Source of the DNA: an uncultured Bacteroidales bacterium
Lineage (GTDB): Bacteria; Bacteroidota; Bacteroidia; Bacteroidales; Bacteroidaceae
Length of the DNA: 64,000 nucleotides
Assembly (NCBI GenBank): GCA_902800305.1
Contig: CADCDP010000008.1
Location: 87,235-151,234, forward strand
Direction of reading: 5' to 3'
In this document: in pieces, positions 25,039 through 33,258 of the stretch
Layout: each line of letters begins with the position of its first letter
Position numbering within the stretch: position 1 is the first letter of the stretch
Made by a program: the position numbers and the translations under genes
The notes under the pieces: model-generated
The model's input: the letters and a program-made list of their open reading frames with translations, nothing else
Told to the model about the DNA's origin: nothing
Database searches by the model: none

Positions 25039-25650
25039 ATGGATTACGTATTAAGTCTCATATTGATTATCATCGTTGCCATCTTCGTCAACAACGTCGT
25101 ATTGGCACAATTCCTCGGCATTTGTCCATTCCTTGGCGTTTCCAAGAAAGTCGATACCGCATCAGGCATGGGCATGGCTGTGACCGCCGTCTTGGTTGTT
25201 GCCACCATCGTGACTTATCTGTTGCAAGTGTATGTGCTCAACGCTTTTGGCCTCGAATATCTCCAAACCATCGCGTTCATCCTTGTGATTGCAGCTCTCG
25301 TGCAGATGATTGAGATTATTCTCAAGAAGACCATGCCCGCTCTCTATCAAGCACTCGGCGTGTTCCTCCCCCTCATCACCACCAACTGCTGCATCCTCGG
25401 TGTCGCCATTCTCGTCATTCAGAAAGACTACGACTTGCTCGAAGGCATCGTCTATGCACTCTCCACAGGCATCGGCTTCCTTCTTGCTATGGTGCTTTTC
25501 GCAGGACTTCGTGAGCAGCTCGACCTCGTCGATGTGCCCAAAGCATTCCGAGGCGTGCCCATCGCCCTCGTCACCGCCTCCCTCCTCGCTATGGCCTTCA
25601 TGGGCTTCAGCGGTGTTGATGGTGGTTTGAAGATTCTCTTCGGGTTATAA
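25039..25650 (+). CDS. rnfA: Rnf complex subunit A
   Basis: This 203-residue six-helix membrane protein carries FVNNVVLAQFLGICPFLGVSK near the N-terminus and FLPLITTNCCILGVAILV in the middle, the mirror-image partner of RnfE. It is the last gene of the operon; a strong terminator lies 45 bases downstream. With all six subunits present and intact, a working Rnf complex is expected. Confidence 0.94.
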   Translation: MDYVLSLILIIIVAIFVNNVVLAQFLGICPFLGVSKKVDTASGMGMAVTAVLVVATIVTYLLQVYVLNAFGLEYLQTIAFILVIAALVQMIEIILKKTMPALYQALGVFLPLITTNCCILGVAILVIQKDYDLLEGIVYALSTGIGFLLAMVLFAGLREQLDLVDVPKAFRGVPIALVTASLLAMAFMGFSGVDGGLKILFGL

Positions 25651-25695
25651 AGGCCGATAGCAGATAGAAACATTCTCTCTCAATATGATATGAAG

Positions 25696-25727
25696 GGCAA
25701 GGATAACAAAAATCCTTGCCTTTTTTT
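25696..25727 (+). terminator. rnf operon terminator
   Basis: Stem ggcaaggat (25696-25704) pairs with 25712-25720 and is followed by seven T. Classical intrinsic terminator. Confidence 0.9.
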
Positions 25728-25747
25728 GTTGTTTAAGAAAAACTTTG

Positions 25748-25756
25748 TAACTTTGC
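25748..25756 (+). promoter_or_regulatory. Bacteroidota -7 box (TAACTTTGC) before a structured RNA
   Basis: A perfect -7 box lies 21 bases past the rnf terminator. No coding frame of use follows for 420 bases, which points to a non-coding transcript. Confidence 0.6.
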
Positions 25757-26075
25757 CGCGTCTTTACCCACCCTTTGCTCCTCCCGGAGTGATGCAGGCA
25801 GGTGAGACCTACATATTAAAAAGGCGTTACTGACGCTTTGTTTTTGGCTATTCTGAAACAACCACTTCCGAATCACGGTCGAGAACAATGCAGGGGTGAC
25901 TCCACGGGGTGTATATATACATCTCCGTAGTGTGCTATGAGGGTCATGTACCCTCAGCACACTTTACGGGTGTATCATATTTTCCAACGTGGGTGTTTCT
26001 CTGTCTGTTTACCGTGATGGGCTGTGGTTGGCCTCAGATAGCAAATAGGCAGAAGCAAAACACCCACGTTTTTTG
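25757..26075 (+). ncRNA. Structured non-coding RNA candidate (one or two transcripts)
   Basis: After the -7 box at 25748 come several stems: ctcc/ggag (25778-25789); a 7-bp hairpin followed by gttttt (25821-25845) that could end a short 90-nt RNA; a 14-bp nested hairpin (25929-25936 with 25956-25963, inner 25939-25944 with 25950-25955); and a perfect 13-bp terminal stem (25986-25998 with 26058-26070) followed by TTTT. The terminal stem closes an 85-base domain. I could not match it to tmRNA, RNase P RNA or a known riboswitch core. The first 90 bases have the size of a small SRP RNA but lack its GGAA-loop core. Confidence 0.5.
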
Positions 26076-26176
26076 TATGTAGGATAAACAAATGTAAAAT
26101 GTATCCAATATTTGGGTGTTGATTGGATTGTTTATTAGTTGATAGCTCATTTGTTTATCTGTGCAATAACATCATC

Positions 26177-27172
26177 ATGAAAGTAATAAGTTTATTCAGT
26201 GGTTGTGGCGGCTTGGATCTTGGTTTTGAAAGAGCTGGCTTTGAAATTCCTGTAGCTAACGAGTTTGATCCTACAATATTTGAGACATTCAAAGCGAATC
26301 ATCCTAACACGCATTTGATAGAAGGTGATATTCGAAAAATTGCAGCAGAGGATTTTCCTCATGATGTAGATGGTGTGATTGGTGGTCCTCCCTGTCAATC
26401 TTGGTCAGAAGCTGGTTCATTAAGAGGTATCGAAGATCAGCGTGGGCAATTATTCTACGATTACATCCGCATACTTAGAAAGACACAACCTAAATTTTTT
26501 TTAGCAGAGAATGTTAGTGGAATGTTGGCAAATCGCCATTCTGATGCTGTTAAAAATATTCTGAATTTATTTGATGAGAGCAATTACGATGTGTCTTTAA
26601 CACTTGTAAATGCCAAAGACTATGGTGTGGCTCAAGAACGAAAAAGAGTTTTCTACATTGGATTCCGAAAAGACCTTCATATTGATTTTTGTTTCCCCAA
26701 AGGCTCTACAAAAGAAGACAAAAAGAAAATTACGTTGAGAGATGTCATTTGGGATTTACAGTTTACAGCAGTACCTTCTGGACAAAACAACACTCATAAT
26801 CCCGAGGCTGTTAATAACAATGAATATTTTACGGGTGCATATTCTCCTATTTTTATGAGTCGTAATCGTGTAAAGTCTTGGGATGAACAAGCTTTTACAG
26901 TTCAAGCATCAGGGCGTCAATGTCAAATCCACCCACAAGCTCCAAAAATGATAAAGGTCGGTACTAATGATTGCCGATTTGTGGAAGGAAAAGAAAACCT
27001 TTATAGGAGAATGACTATTCGTGAAGTAGCGAGAGTTCAGGGTTTCCCAGATGATTTTAAGTTTATCTACAGAAGCACAAATGATGCTTACAAGATGATA
27101 GGTAATGCCGTTCCTGTGAATCTTGCATACGAAATTGCCATAGCTATTAAAAACGCATTAAATGAGCAGTAA
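26177..27172 (+). CDS. DNA cytosine-5 methyltransferase, HaeIII type (predicted GGCC)
   Basis: The 331-residue m5C methyltransferase has motif [18 protein letters not shown], motif [19 protein letters not shown] with the catalytic Cys, motif VI AENVSG, motif [19 protein letters not shown] and motif [18 protein letters not shown]. The target-recognition region [20 protein letters not shown] resembles M.HaeIII closely as I recall that protein, so GGCC is the predicted site. ATG at 26177 matches the family start; an earlier in-frame ATG (26123) would add an unrelated leader. It overlaps the endonuclease gene by 11 bases. The island is AT-rich compared with its surroundings. Confidence 0.9.
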   Translation: MKVISLFSGCGGLDLGFERAGFEIPVANEFDPTIFETFKANHPNTHLIEGDIRKIAAEDFPHDVDGVIGGPPCQSWSEAGSLRGIEDQRGQLFYDYIRILRKTQPKFFLAENVSGMLANRHSDAVKNILNLFDESNYDVSLTLVNAKDYGVAQERKRVFYIGFRKDLHIDFCFPKGSTKEDKKKITLRDVIWDLQFTAVPSGQNNTHNPEAVNNNEYFTGAYSPIFMSRNRVKSWDEQAFTVQASGRQCQIHPQAPKMIKVGTNDCRFVEGKENLYRRMTIREVARVQGFPDDFKFIYRSTNDAYKMIGNAVPVNLAYEIAIAIKNALNEQ

Positions 27173-28115
27173 AAGTAATGATCAAGGAAGAGCGTATGAG
27201 TACATAACGCTTATCACGCTCCATGCTGAGATTTCAAAGATACGCAAATCTCAAATAGTAGAGAATAATAGCCTGTTAGCCGCAAAAGATGCGTGGAACA
27301 ATATGAGCGAAGGAATGAAGGACTTGCTGAGGATAAGTGCCCAGTCTTTCATCCCGACCATATTCGAGTTGGAACCACTTATACTTGAAGACGATGGTGA
27401 TATTGTTGAGTTATTGATACAAAAGGACGAACAAGGTGAAAAAGGTGATGTGAGAGATATACTGATAGTTCGTAGTGGTATTCAATGGGAAATAGGATTA
27501 AGCATGAAGCACAATCATTTTGCTGTGAAGCATAGCAGATTGTCGCATAAGATTGATTTTGGTGAGAAATGGTATGGACAACCTTGCTCAAAAGACTATT
27601 GGAATAAGGTGACGCCGATTTTTCATAGATTACAAAAAGAGAAGGCTTTAGGGATTGCATGGAATGCAATAGAGGGCAAGTCTGAGGCTGTTTATCTGCC
27701 TTTATTAAATGCATTTATCGAAGAAATTCAAAGAAGTTATGAGACGCACAAGGATTTACCTAAGAAAATGGTTGAATACCTATTAGGAGAATTCGATTTC
27801 TACAAAATAATTAGTGTGGACGCTCGGAAATCTACTTTTATCAATGCTTTCAATCTACATGGAACTCTCAATCAGAATGGGAAAAGGAGAAAAGCTTCTG
27901 TCTATGTTCCAGATGTTTTGTTACCAACAAGAATAGTGAGCATACAATTCAAACCGAATAGTGACAATACAATAGAACTTTATATGGATGGGGGATGGCA
28001 ATTTAGTTTTAGAATTCACAATGCGTCGACATTGGTTGAACCTAGCTTGAAATTTGATATTCAGATAATAGGAATGCCTGCAACCATTATCACAATCAAT
28101 TGTAAATGGAAATGA
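27162..28115 (+). CDS. Type II restriction endonuclease, HaeIII family
   Basis: The 317-residue protein starts in the last codons of the methyltransferase gene (ATG at 27162). Segments [20 protein letters not shown] and [19 protein letters not shown] are the conserved core of the HaeIII-type endonucleases, with Asp/Glu residues suitable for metal-dependent cleavage. The predicted activity is cutting of unmethylated GGCC. No truncation is seen, so the pair should be a functional restriction-modification system. Its stop overlaps the start of a 30-codon remnant of another m5C methyltransferase. Confidence 0.85.
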   Translation: MSSKSNDQGRAYEYITLITLHAEISKIRKSQIVENNSLLAAKDAWNNMSEGMKDLLRISAQSFIPTIFELEPLILEDDGDIVELLIQKDEQGEKGDVRDILIVRSGIQWEIGLSMKHNHFAVKHSRLSHKIDFGEKWYGQPCSKDYWNKVTPIFHRLQKEKALGIAWNAIEGKSEAVYLPLLNAFIEEIQRSYETHKDLPKKMVEYLLGEFDFYKIISVDARKSTFINAFNLHGTLNQNGKRRKASVYVPDVLLPTRIVSIQFKPNSDNTIELYMDGGWQFSFRIHNASTLVEPSLKFDIQIIGMPATIITINCKWK

Positions 28116-28201
28116 AGGTAGTATCGTTGTTTGCTGGTTGCGGAGAACTTGATCTTGGCTTTGAGCAAGCAGGATTCGATGTGATATGGGTAAATATCTA
28201 A
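28112..28201 (+). pseudogene. N-terminal stub of a second cytosine-5 methyltransferase
   Basis: The frame reads [20 protein letters not shown] and stops at codon 30. This is m5C methyltransferase motif I, distinct in sequence from the intact gene at 26177, and the rest of the enzyme is missing. Its ATG overlaps the endonuclease stop (ATGA). It is probably the scar of a recombination between two methyltransferase genes, or of a deleted second system. Confidence 0.7.
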
Positions 28202-28253
28202 ACCTTTTAAATGGCTTGTATTACATAGGAATAATCAATTAGAGCTGTACGAA

Positions 28254-28448
28254 TTGGATCAAAATTCGGCAGCTCCATGTAGTAATGAACAACTAATAGG
28301 AATGGGATTTCATCCAAGAGGACAAGAATATTGGCTGTTCGACATTGACAGAAGATTTAAAGACAAAAATCTCCTTTCCAAGATTGTTGGTCAAGTGGAA
28401 ACTCTAAAGATGGCACCTAAGATAGTGTCTGTGAAAATAGACGGGTAA
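28254..28448 (+). CDS. Hypothetical protein or gene fragment
   Basis: The frame starts at a TTG (28254). In-frame codons without a stop extend up to 28194 but contain no ATG. The product includes GMGFHPRGQEYWLFDIDRRF and ends KIVSVKIDG. I recognise no family. With no ATG and the truncated methyltransferase just upstream, it may be the 3' fragment of a gene whose 5' part was lost in the same event. It is AT-rich like the rest of the island. Confidence 0.3.
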   Translation: MDQNSAAPCSNEQLIGMGFHPRGQEYWLFDIDRRFKDKNLLSKIVGQVETLKMAPKIVSVKIDG

Positions 28449-28456
28449 AGTTGTAG

Positions 28457-28753
28457 ATGTCAAATTTATTTGGTAATTTTGTACTTAAAATGGCAAGATT
28501 GGATATTATAATACACAAATACAACGGAAAGAATTTTCAGGTGACGAAGATTCCAGACGTTTTCACACATACAGAGAGAACTCTGCTTATAGGTTCGCAT
28601 TCATTAGGTTCTGCTATATATAATGATGAGATTGGTTATCCTGATGAGAAAGCACGATGCATTGATGAACAGATTTATGCATATGTTGACGATGAATGGT
28701 TCGGATATGATTTTGAAAGTTTCATAAGTCATGTTTTGGATTGCTTAGATTAA
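28457..28753 (+). CDS. Hypothetical 98-residue acidic protein
   Basis: The protein contains MARLDIIIHKYNGKNFQVTK and ends VDDEWFGYDFESFISHVLDC-LD. It is acidic and predicted soluble; no motif was recognised. An internal Met (MARLD, base 28490) could be the real start. It lies 8 bases after the preceding fragment on the same strand, and it ends the restriction-modification island before a 1-kb repeat region. Confidence 0.45.
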   Translation: MSNLFGNFVLKMARLDIIIHKYNGKNFQVTKIPDVFTHTERTLLIGSHSLGSAIYNDEIGYPDEKARCIDEQIYAYVDDEWFGYDFESFISHVLDCLD

Positions 28754-28954
28754 TAATGGCATTATGAAGAGTGCACCCAAGAAATCAGATTTATACCAAT
28801 AACGTGGGTGTTCTTGAATTTGGAGATGAGCTTATCGTGGTTCCTGTAAATCACGTGACGAGTTCTTTAAGCATAGTAAAGAACAAGTTGTTTTCTAAGA
28901 CTCACTATCTATAAACGTGCTAACTCGTCTTTACTTCCGTTATCGTAGAGTTAC

Positions 28955-29101
28955 CGTTCCAGTTCCAGTTGTTCCAATTAAAAAACAAGGAATATAACTG
29001 CTTCTAGAGAATTTATATATAATTGATATATAATTAGTTGTATATAATAGGGGATACATTGGAACCTCAAAAATTTAATTGGAACAACTGGAACTGGAAC
29101 G
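28955..29101. repeat. MITE-like element with 28-bp inverted arms
   Basis: Arms 28955-28982 and 29074-29101 are perfect inverted repeats over 28 bases. They are made of gttcca words and surround a 91-base AT-rich centre rich in tatata. Total length is 147 bases. There is no coding capacity and no obvious target duplication. Confidence 0.75.
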
Positions 29102-29423
29102 CTTGGCTTGTCCGAAATCTTCTAAAAGGCAGATTTACAATCTTGTACGATTCTGACAATCTTTCTTTACATAAGATTCAGACCTCAATGTAGGTCAGAA
29201 AGTGCCAATTTCATGCTTCGAAACTGCAACATACATGCACGAAACCTCTTTGTTCCGGTGTTTTCCCCTCTTTGTGTACGTGTAAGTGGTTCGGAAAAGC
29301 AGTACAATAATCTTGGTTGGAAGGGCTTGTGTCGCATTTTTCACCTCGAAAAGTGAAAAATCGTGCCTACGGAGAACGTTTTTGGTACATCGCTTGTGTA
29401 TATTCCTGTGCATCGCCTTGTGC

Positions 29424-29514
29424 CGTAATGCGTTAAGCCTTTCATCATAATTACGTTAAGCTCGTTGTCGTAATTACGTTAGGCTCTTCATCATTATTAC
29501 GTTAGGCTCGTTGA
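29424..29514. repeat. 23-base tandem array A
   Basis: About four units with a 22-23-base period, of the form cgtaattacgttaggctc-ttcat. Related in sequence and period to the array at 43762-43876. It lies about 110 bases left of hairpin element A. Confidence 0.7.
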
Positions 29515-29621
29515 CGGAATGGTGTTGGGGAATGTATCGGGATGGAGGGATAGCTGCAGCTGAAACAGATATGAACCAAACGCCAAAAACGTCAAACGCC
29601 CCAAACGCCCCCAATGCTGAT

Positions 29622-29768
29622 GCCAAACGCCAAATGCCAAATAAGAAATAAAGAAAAAATGCACCCCCTATTATATTATAATTATATATAGGGATAGAGG
29701 TTTATGGATTAGTATATATATAATATAATAACCACCCTTTCACGCTTATTTGGCATTTGGCGTTTGGC
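29622..29768. repeat. Hairpin element A (MITE-like)
   Basis: Perfect 24-bp inverted arms (29622-29645 and 29745-29768) are built from gccaaa(c/t) words. They surround a 99-base AT-rich centre with tttatggatta and aaccaccctttcac. Total length is 147 bases, the same as the element at 28955. A second copy lies at 43995, and left-arm-only copies lie at 46473 and 48403. Confidence 0.8.
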
Positions 29769-29802
29769 GCTTTTGGCACTTACTCTTGTATGGCTATCCC
29801 AA

Positions 29803-30639
29803 CTATTTCACAAATCCTTTGGCTTGTAGCCACAGGAGGAACTGCTGACTCCATGCTTCGGTGGTGGTGTATCCCGTTGAGGGCATGAGGGTGTAGGGGC
29901 CTGCTCCGTCGCCGTAGAGGTGAAGTTCGGCGTTGGCTCCTGCTTTCTTCCATTCGAGGAAGAGGGAAATGAGGCCAGCTGCCACGTTCTGATGGTCGGC
30001 ACGAGTCATGATGAGAAGTGGTGGTGCAGGTGAGGGCACTTTGACGGGCATGAGGGAGGGACCGAAGTTGGTGCAGAGAAAGTCGGGACGCTCTGTTGGG
30101 TCGGTCGCTTGGATGGTAGCTGCAATCGCCACACCTCCCCCTGCGGAAAATCCGAGATAGCCGATTTTCTGTGGGTCGAGGTGCCATGCTTGGGCTTGTT
30201 GACGCACCAGCCGGATGGCTGTCTTGGCGTCGTCGGCTGCGAGTTGAAGGATGGAATCACCCTCGGGGTAATGGAGGGGATTGGCATCGGCTTGAGGGAA
30301 GTGGTCGATGTGGGTCACATCTACGGTGGGTGGCATCTTCATGCCCTGTGGAAAAGGTAGGGTGTTGAGGTGGTACTTCAATCCGATGGCGGCTATGCCA
30401 CGCTCGTTGAGGAAGGTGGCCATTTGCTCCACGTCCGACTCCCACGAGAGGACTCTCATGCCGCCACCAGGACAGAGGATGACGGCGCATCCGTTGGCTT
30501 TGTCCTCTGACGGGAGAAAGACTTGGATGGAGGGTTTGTAGGTGTCGGACTTCGTGGTTGGTAAATCGATTGTTTGCTGTGCCAGAGATGGAAGGCAACA
30601 GAGCATAAACAGGATGAAGGAATAGGTTTTGTGTATCAT
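29803..30639 (-). CDS. Secreted alpha/beta-hydrolase (esterase)
   Basis: The 278-residue protein has a signal peptide (MIHKTYSFILFMLCCLPSLA). The hydrolase fold shows the oxyanion loop CPGGGM, the nucleophile elbow GYLGFSAGGG and a late RADHQNV; the catalytic His is probably in the C-terminal part. It resembles the carbohydrate-esterase/acetyl-xylan-esterase-like hydrolases of Bacteroidota, acting in the periplasm. Start chosen: ATG at 30639, because the minus-strand -7 box TAACTTTGC (30666-30674) lies just upstream and a longer frame would span it. Divergent from ridA. Confidence 0.75.
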   Translation of the reverse strand: MIHKTYSFILFMLCCLPSLAQQTIDLPTTKSDTYKPSIQVFLPSEDKANGCAVILCPGGGMRVLSWESDVEQMATFLNERGIAAIGLKYHLNTLPFPQGMKMPPTVDVTHIDHFPQADANPLHYPEGDSILQLAADDAKTAIRLVRQQAQAWHLDPQKIGYLGFSAGGGVAIAATIQATDPTERPDFLCTNFGPSLMPVKVPSPAPPLLIMTRADHQNVAAGLISLFLEWKKAGANAELHLYGDGAGPYTLMPSTGYTTTEAWSQQFLLWLQAKGFVK

Positions 30640-30750
30640 CAGGGGCTTCTCTTTTTGTAATTTTTGCAAAGTTAAGTAAAAGTTTGGAATTAGGAGTTCG
30701 GAGTTAAGAGTTTTTTTCATAACTTTGCATCATCATCAATAACCACGATT

Positions 30751-31128
30751 ATGAAAGCAATCAGTACGAAGAAGGCTCCAGGGGCGATAGGCCCTTACAG
30801 CCAAGCTATTCAGGCAGGTGAGTTTGTCTATACATCGGGACAGTTGGGACTTGACCCAGCTACAGGTACGTTTCCTGAAGGAGGCGTGAAGGAACAGGCG
30901 CGTCAGTCGCTCCAGAACGTGAAGGCGATTCTGGAAGAGGTGGGGTTGTCGATGGCCAATGTGGTGAAGACCACCGTGTTTCTGGCCGACATGAATGACT
31001 TTGCCGAGATGAACGGCGTGTATGCCGAATTCTTCAAAGAACCTTATCCCGCTCGTTCGGCGGTGGCCGTGAAGACGTTGCCCAAAAATGCGCTGGTGGA
31101 GATTGAGGTGGTGGCAACGATGCTTTGA
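30751..31128 (+). CDS. ridA: RidA-family enamine/imine deaminase
   Basis: This is a 125-residue RidA protein, which hydrolyses reactive 2-aminoacrylate-type imines made by PLP enzymes. It has the typical start (TKKAPGAIGPYSQAI), FVYTSGQLGLDP, and the C-terminal signature YPARSAVAVKTLPKNALVEI with the conserved active-site Arg. A -7 box (TAACTTTGC, 30720-30728) precedes it. It probably acts as a cytosolic trimer. The YggS-type PLP protein at 31911 lies in the next unit on the same strand. Confidence 0.92.
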   Translation: MKAISTKKAPGAIGPYSQAIQAGEFVYTSGQLGLDPATGTFPEGGVKEQARQSLQNVKAILEEVGLSMANVVKTTVFLADMNDFAEMNGVYAEFFKEPYPARSAVAVKTLPKNALVEIEVVATML

Positions 31129-31250
31129 GGTGCAGATGTGTCTTTTTGCTGGCATCTGCGTGGAAAAATGGTATAAAGGAAACCAGTTTCGAGAAAAAAG
31201 TTATCATTTTTTTCACGTAATCTCAATTTTTTGTATTAACTTTGCAACCA

Positions 31251-31364
31251 ATGTTTGAACAGGACATTGAAGAGTATGAGTGTGTCCGTCGGGAGTGTCA
31301 GGCAAATGTGGCTGAGAAGATGGGGCAGAAGAAGCGGAATGCTCTGCCGATGCTCTTTTTCTGA
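31251..31364 (+). CDS. Possible 37-residue small protein at head of the DUF4494-YggS unit
   Basis: An ATG lies 5 bases after a -7 box (TAACTTTGC, 31237-31245), so the transcript would be almost leaderless if this frame is used. The product is charged (MFEQDIEEYECVRRECQ) with a basic stretch and a hydrophobic PMLFF end. There is no recognised family. The real transcript start may lie inside the frame, which would argue against it. Confidence 0.3.
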   Translation: MFEQDIEEYECVRRECQANVAEKMGQKKRNALPMLFF

Positions 31365-31430
31365 GTAGCTGCTGTTGGAAGGAATAGAGTACATACATAA
31401 ATTGAACAAAAAAAATTAGAAAAGAAAACA

Positions 31431-31910
31431 ATGGAAATCAATAGTTGGTTTGAATGTAAGGTGAAGATGGACGTGATGCAGGACGATGGAACGACGAAGC
31501 CTCAGACGTTTGTCTATCTGGTGGATGCCTTGAACTTCACCGAAGCGGAGTCGAGAATCATCGAGGAAGTGAAGCCCTACACGAGCGGCAATCTGGACGT
31601 GACGGACATTAAGCGCGTGAAGTTTGCCGAAATCTTCACAAGCGATAGTGATGTGGCTGACAAGTGGTATAAGGTGCGTTGCCTCTTTATTACCATCGAT
31701 GAAAAGACACAGGTGGAGAAGGAAATAGCCAACAATATGTTGGTACAGGCAGGCACGTTCCACGAAGCTGTGGAGAACTTTGACCGTGGCATGAAGGGGT
31801 CGCTGATGGATTACCGCATCGCCACGTTGCAAGAGACGAAAATCATGGACGTGTTCCGCTATGTGGCACGGGAGAAGAAAGAGGATGCTAAACCTGAATA
31901 CGAGGCATAA
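31431..31910 (+). CDS. DUF4494 protein
   Basis: The 159-residue soluble protein (MEINSWFECKVKMDVMQDDG, then YLVDALNFTEAESRIIEEV and FITIDEKTQVEKEIANNMLV) fits DUF4494, a small family found almost only in Bacteroidota and of unknown function. Its stop is directly followed by the start of the YggS gene (TAAATG, no gap). The genes are therefore co-translated, and a link to PLP homeostasis is a reasonable but untested inference. Confidence 0.8.
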   Translation: MEINSWFECKVKMDVMQDDGTTKPQTFVYLVDALNFTEAESRIIEEVKPYTSGNLDVTDIKRVKFAEIFTSDSDVADKWYKVRCLFITIDEKTQVEKEIANNMLVQAGTFHEAVENFDRGMKGSLMDYRIATLQETKIMDVFRYVAREKKEDAKPEYEA

Positions 31911-32594
31911 ATGATTGCGGAGAATTTGCAAAAAGTGAAAGCTACCTTGAAGCCCGACGTGCGTTTGGTGGCTGTGTCGAAGTTCCATCCGTTGACGGAT
32001 TTGCAGGAGGCTTACGATGCGGGGCAGCGTGTGTTTGGTGAAAGTCATGTGCAGGAGTTGGTGGCGAAACAGGAAGCCTTGCCCAAGGACATCGAGTGGC
32101 ACTTCATCGGACACCTGCAGACAAACAAGGTGAAGTATATGGCTTCGTTTGTCAGCCTTATCCACGCAGTCGATTCGTTGAAACTCTTGAAGGAAATCGA
32201 CAAGCAAGCTCAGAAAGTCGGTAGGGTGATAGATGTGCTCTTGCAGATTCATGTGGCGGCAGAGGAAACAAAATTCGGTTTTACCCCCGACGAGGTGACC
32301 GAGATGCTGGCGGAAGACGAATGGCGAGGCTTGAAAGGAGTGCGCATCGTGGGGTTGATGGCGATGGCGACCAATACGGATGATGAGGTACAGATAGCCA
32401 ACGAGTTTGAACGAGTGCATGAACTCTTTGGACAGTTGAAAGAACGTTTCTTCGCTACAGAGCCAGCTTTCAAGGAACTGTCGATGGGCATGAGCGGTGA
32501 CTACCTGATAGCTCAGGAGCACGGTAGCACGATGGTGAGGGTGGGGAGCATGGTGTTTGGCGAACGTGACTACAGTCAGCCTTTCCGTCTGTAA
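31911..32594 (+). CDS. YggS/PROSC-family PLP-homeostasis protein
   Basis: This is a 227-residue single-domain type III PLP-fold protein. The PLP-lysine is in VRLVAVSKFHP; other family motifs are FGESHVQEL, IEWHFIGHLQTNKVK, and LSMGMSGDYLIAQEHGSTMV with VRVGSMVFGER at the end. It carries PLP and regulates cellular vitamin B6 and amino-acid pools, with no known turnover. It starts directly at the stop of the DUF4494 gene. Confidence 0.93.
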   Translation: MIAENLQKVKATLKPDVRLVAVSKFHPLTDLQEAYDAGQRVFGESHVQELVAKQEALPKDIEWHFIGHLQTNKVKYMASFVSLIHAVDSLKLLKEIDKQAQKVGRVIDVLLQIHVAAEETKFGFTPDEVTEMLAEDEWRGLKGVRIVGLMAMATNTDDEVQIANEFERVHELFGQLKERFFATEPAFKELSMGMSGDYLIAQEHGSTMVRVGSMVFGERDYSQPFRL

Positions 32595-32652
32595 AGCGTT
32601 GGAAATACACAACACAAAACTATATGAAGAACTAACTAATACTCATGGTACT

Positions 32653-33258
32653 ATGAATCTAAACGAACAAAAGCGGGATGTGGCTCGCGAAATATGCCGC
32701 AGTTATGGGGTGACACTTAGTGTGGATGCACTTCATGCTTTTGCCAATATTCTCCAACCCATCAAGGTGCTGAGAGGATACGAACTGGTGAAAGAAGGTG
32801 AAGTGTGCAACTGTATGTACTATGTCGAAAAGGGAATGGTTTTGCAGTATTACAAGAAAAACAACGTGACCGTGACCGAACACCTCAGCCACGAGGGCGA
32901 TATGGTCATCTGCATCGAAAGCTTCTTCTTGCGTGAACCTTCAAAAATCGTGGCATCCATGCTCGAACCTGGTGTTGTCTATGGCATTCCGCACGACGAT
33001 TTGGAAGCTATTGCCAGCCATTCATTTGAACTATGCAAGCTGATTTTCAGTTTCTATCAGCGTTCGCTCATCATCTCTCAGCGCAAAGCCGATGTCATTC
33101 GTTTTGAGAGTGCTAAGGAACGCTACATCCGCACTATGCGTGAAAATCCCGAAATCATTCGTCGTGCCCCCTTGCACCATGTGGCTTCGTTCCTCCAGAT
33201 GACTCCCGAAACCCTGAGTCGTGTGAGGGCACAGGTGACGGAAGAGGGGATTAGTTGA
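32653..33258 (+). CDS. Crp/Fnr-family sensor/regulator
   Basis: The 201-residue protein has an N-terminal cyclic-nucleotide-type beta-roll (LVKEGEVCNCMYYVEKGMVL) and a C-terminal winged helix (HHVASFLQMTPETLSRVRAQ). It differs from the regulator at 9487, and the degenerate phosphate cassette suggests that it may not bind cAMP. ATG at 32653 starts the conserved domain; an earlier frame would overlap the YggS gene. The gene overlaps the 3' end of the convergent hydroxyacid dehydrogenase gene by 8 bases. Confidence 0.8.
   Translation: MNLNEQKRDVAREICRSYGVTLSVDALHAFANILQPIKVLRGYELVKEGEVCNCMYYVEKGMVLQYYKKNNVTVTEHLSHEGDMVICIESFFLREPSKIVASMLEPGVVYGIPHDDLEAIASHSFELCKLIFSFYQRSLIISQRKADVIRFESAKERYIRTMRENPEIIRRAPLHHVASFLQMTPETLSRVRAQVTEEGIS

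Larger units (their letters stand above)
28754..29802. other. Gene-free 1-kb repeat region
   Basis: No convincing gene is seen on either strand. The region holds a 12-base copy of the terminal stem word of the upstream RNA (aacgtgggtgtt at 28801), a 28-bp inverted repeat (28955-29101), a 23-base tandem array (29424-29514) and a hairpin element (29622-29768). The short minus-strand frame at 29195-29413 has no family match and poor composition. Confidence 0.7.

Noticed and set aside
25757..26075. tmRNA, RNase P RNA or cobalamin/TPP riboswitch
   Set aside because: None of the conserved cores could be found by eye, so no family name was given.
28254..28448. Continuation of the truncated methyltransferase
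   Set aside because: It lies in a different frame and carries no methyltransferase motif.
29424..29514. CRISPR array
   Set aside because: The 23-base units are directly adjacent with no spacers, and no cas gene is present. The same holds for 43762-43876.
31416..32615. A 399-codon minus-strand frame opposite DUF4494 and YggS
   Set aside because: It spans two genuine conserved genes and has no family pattern.
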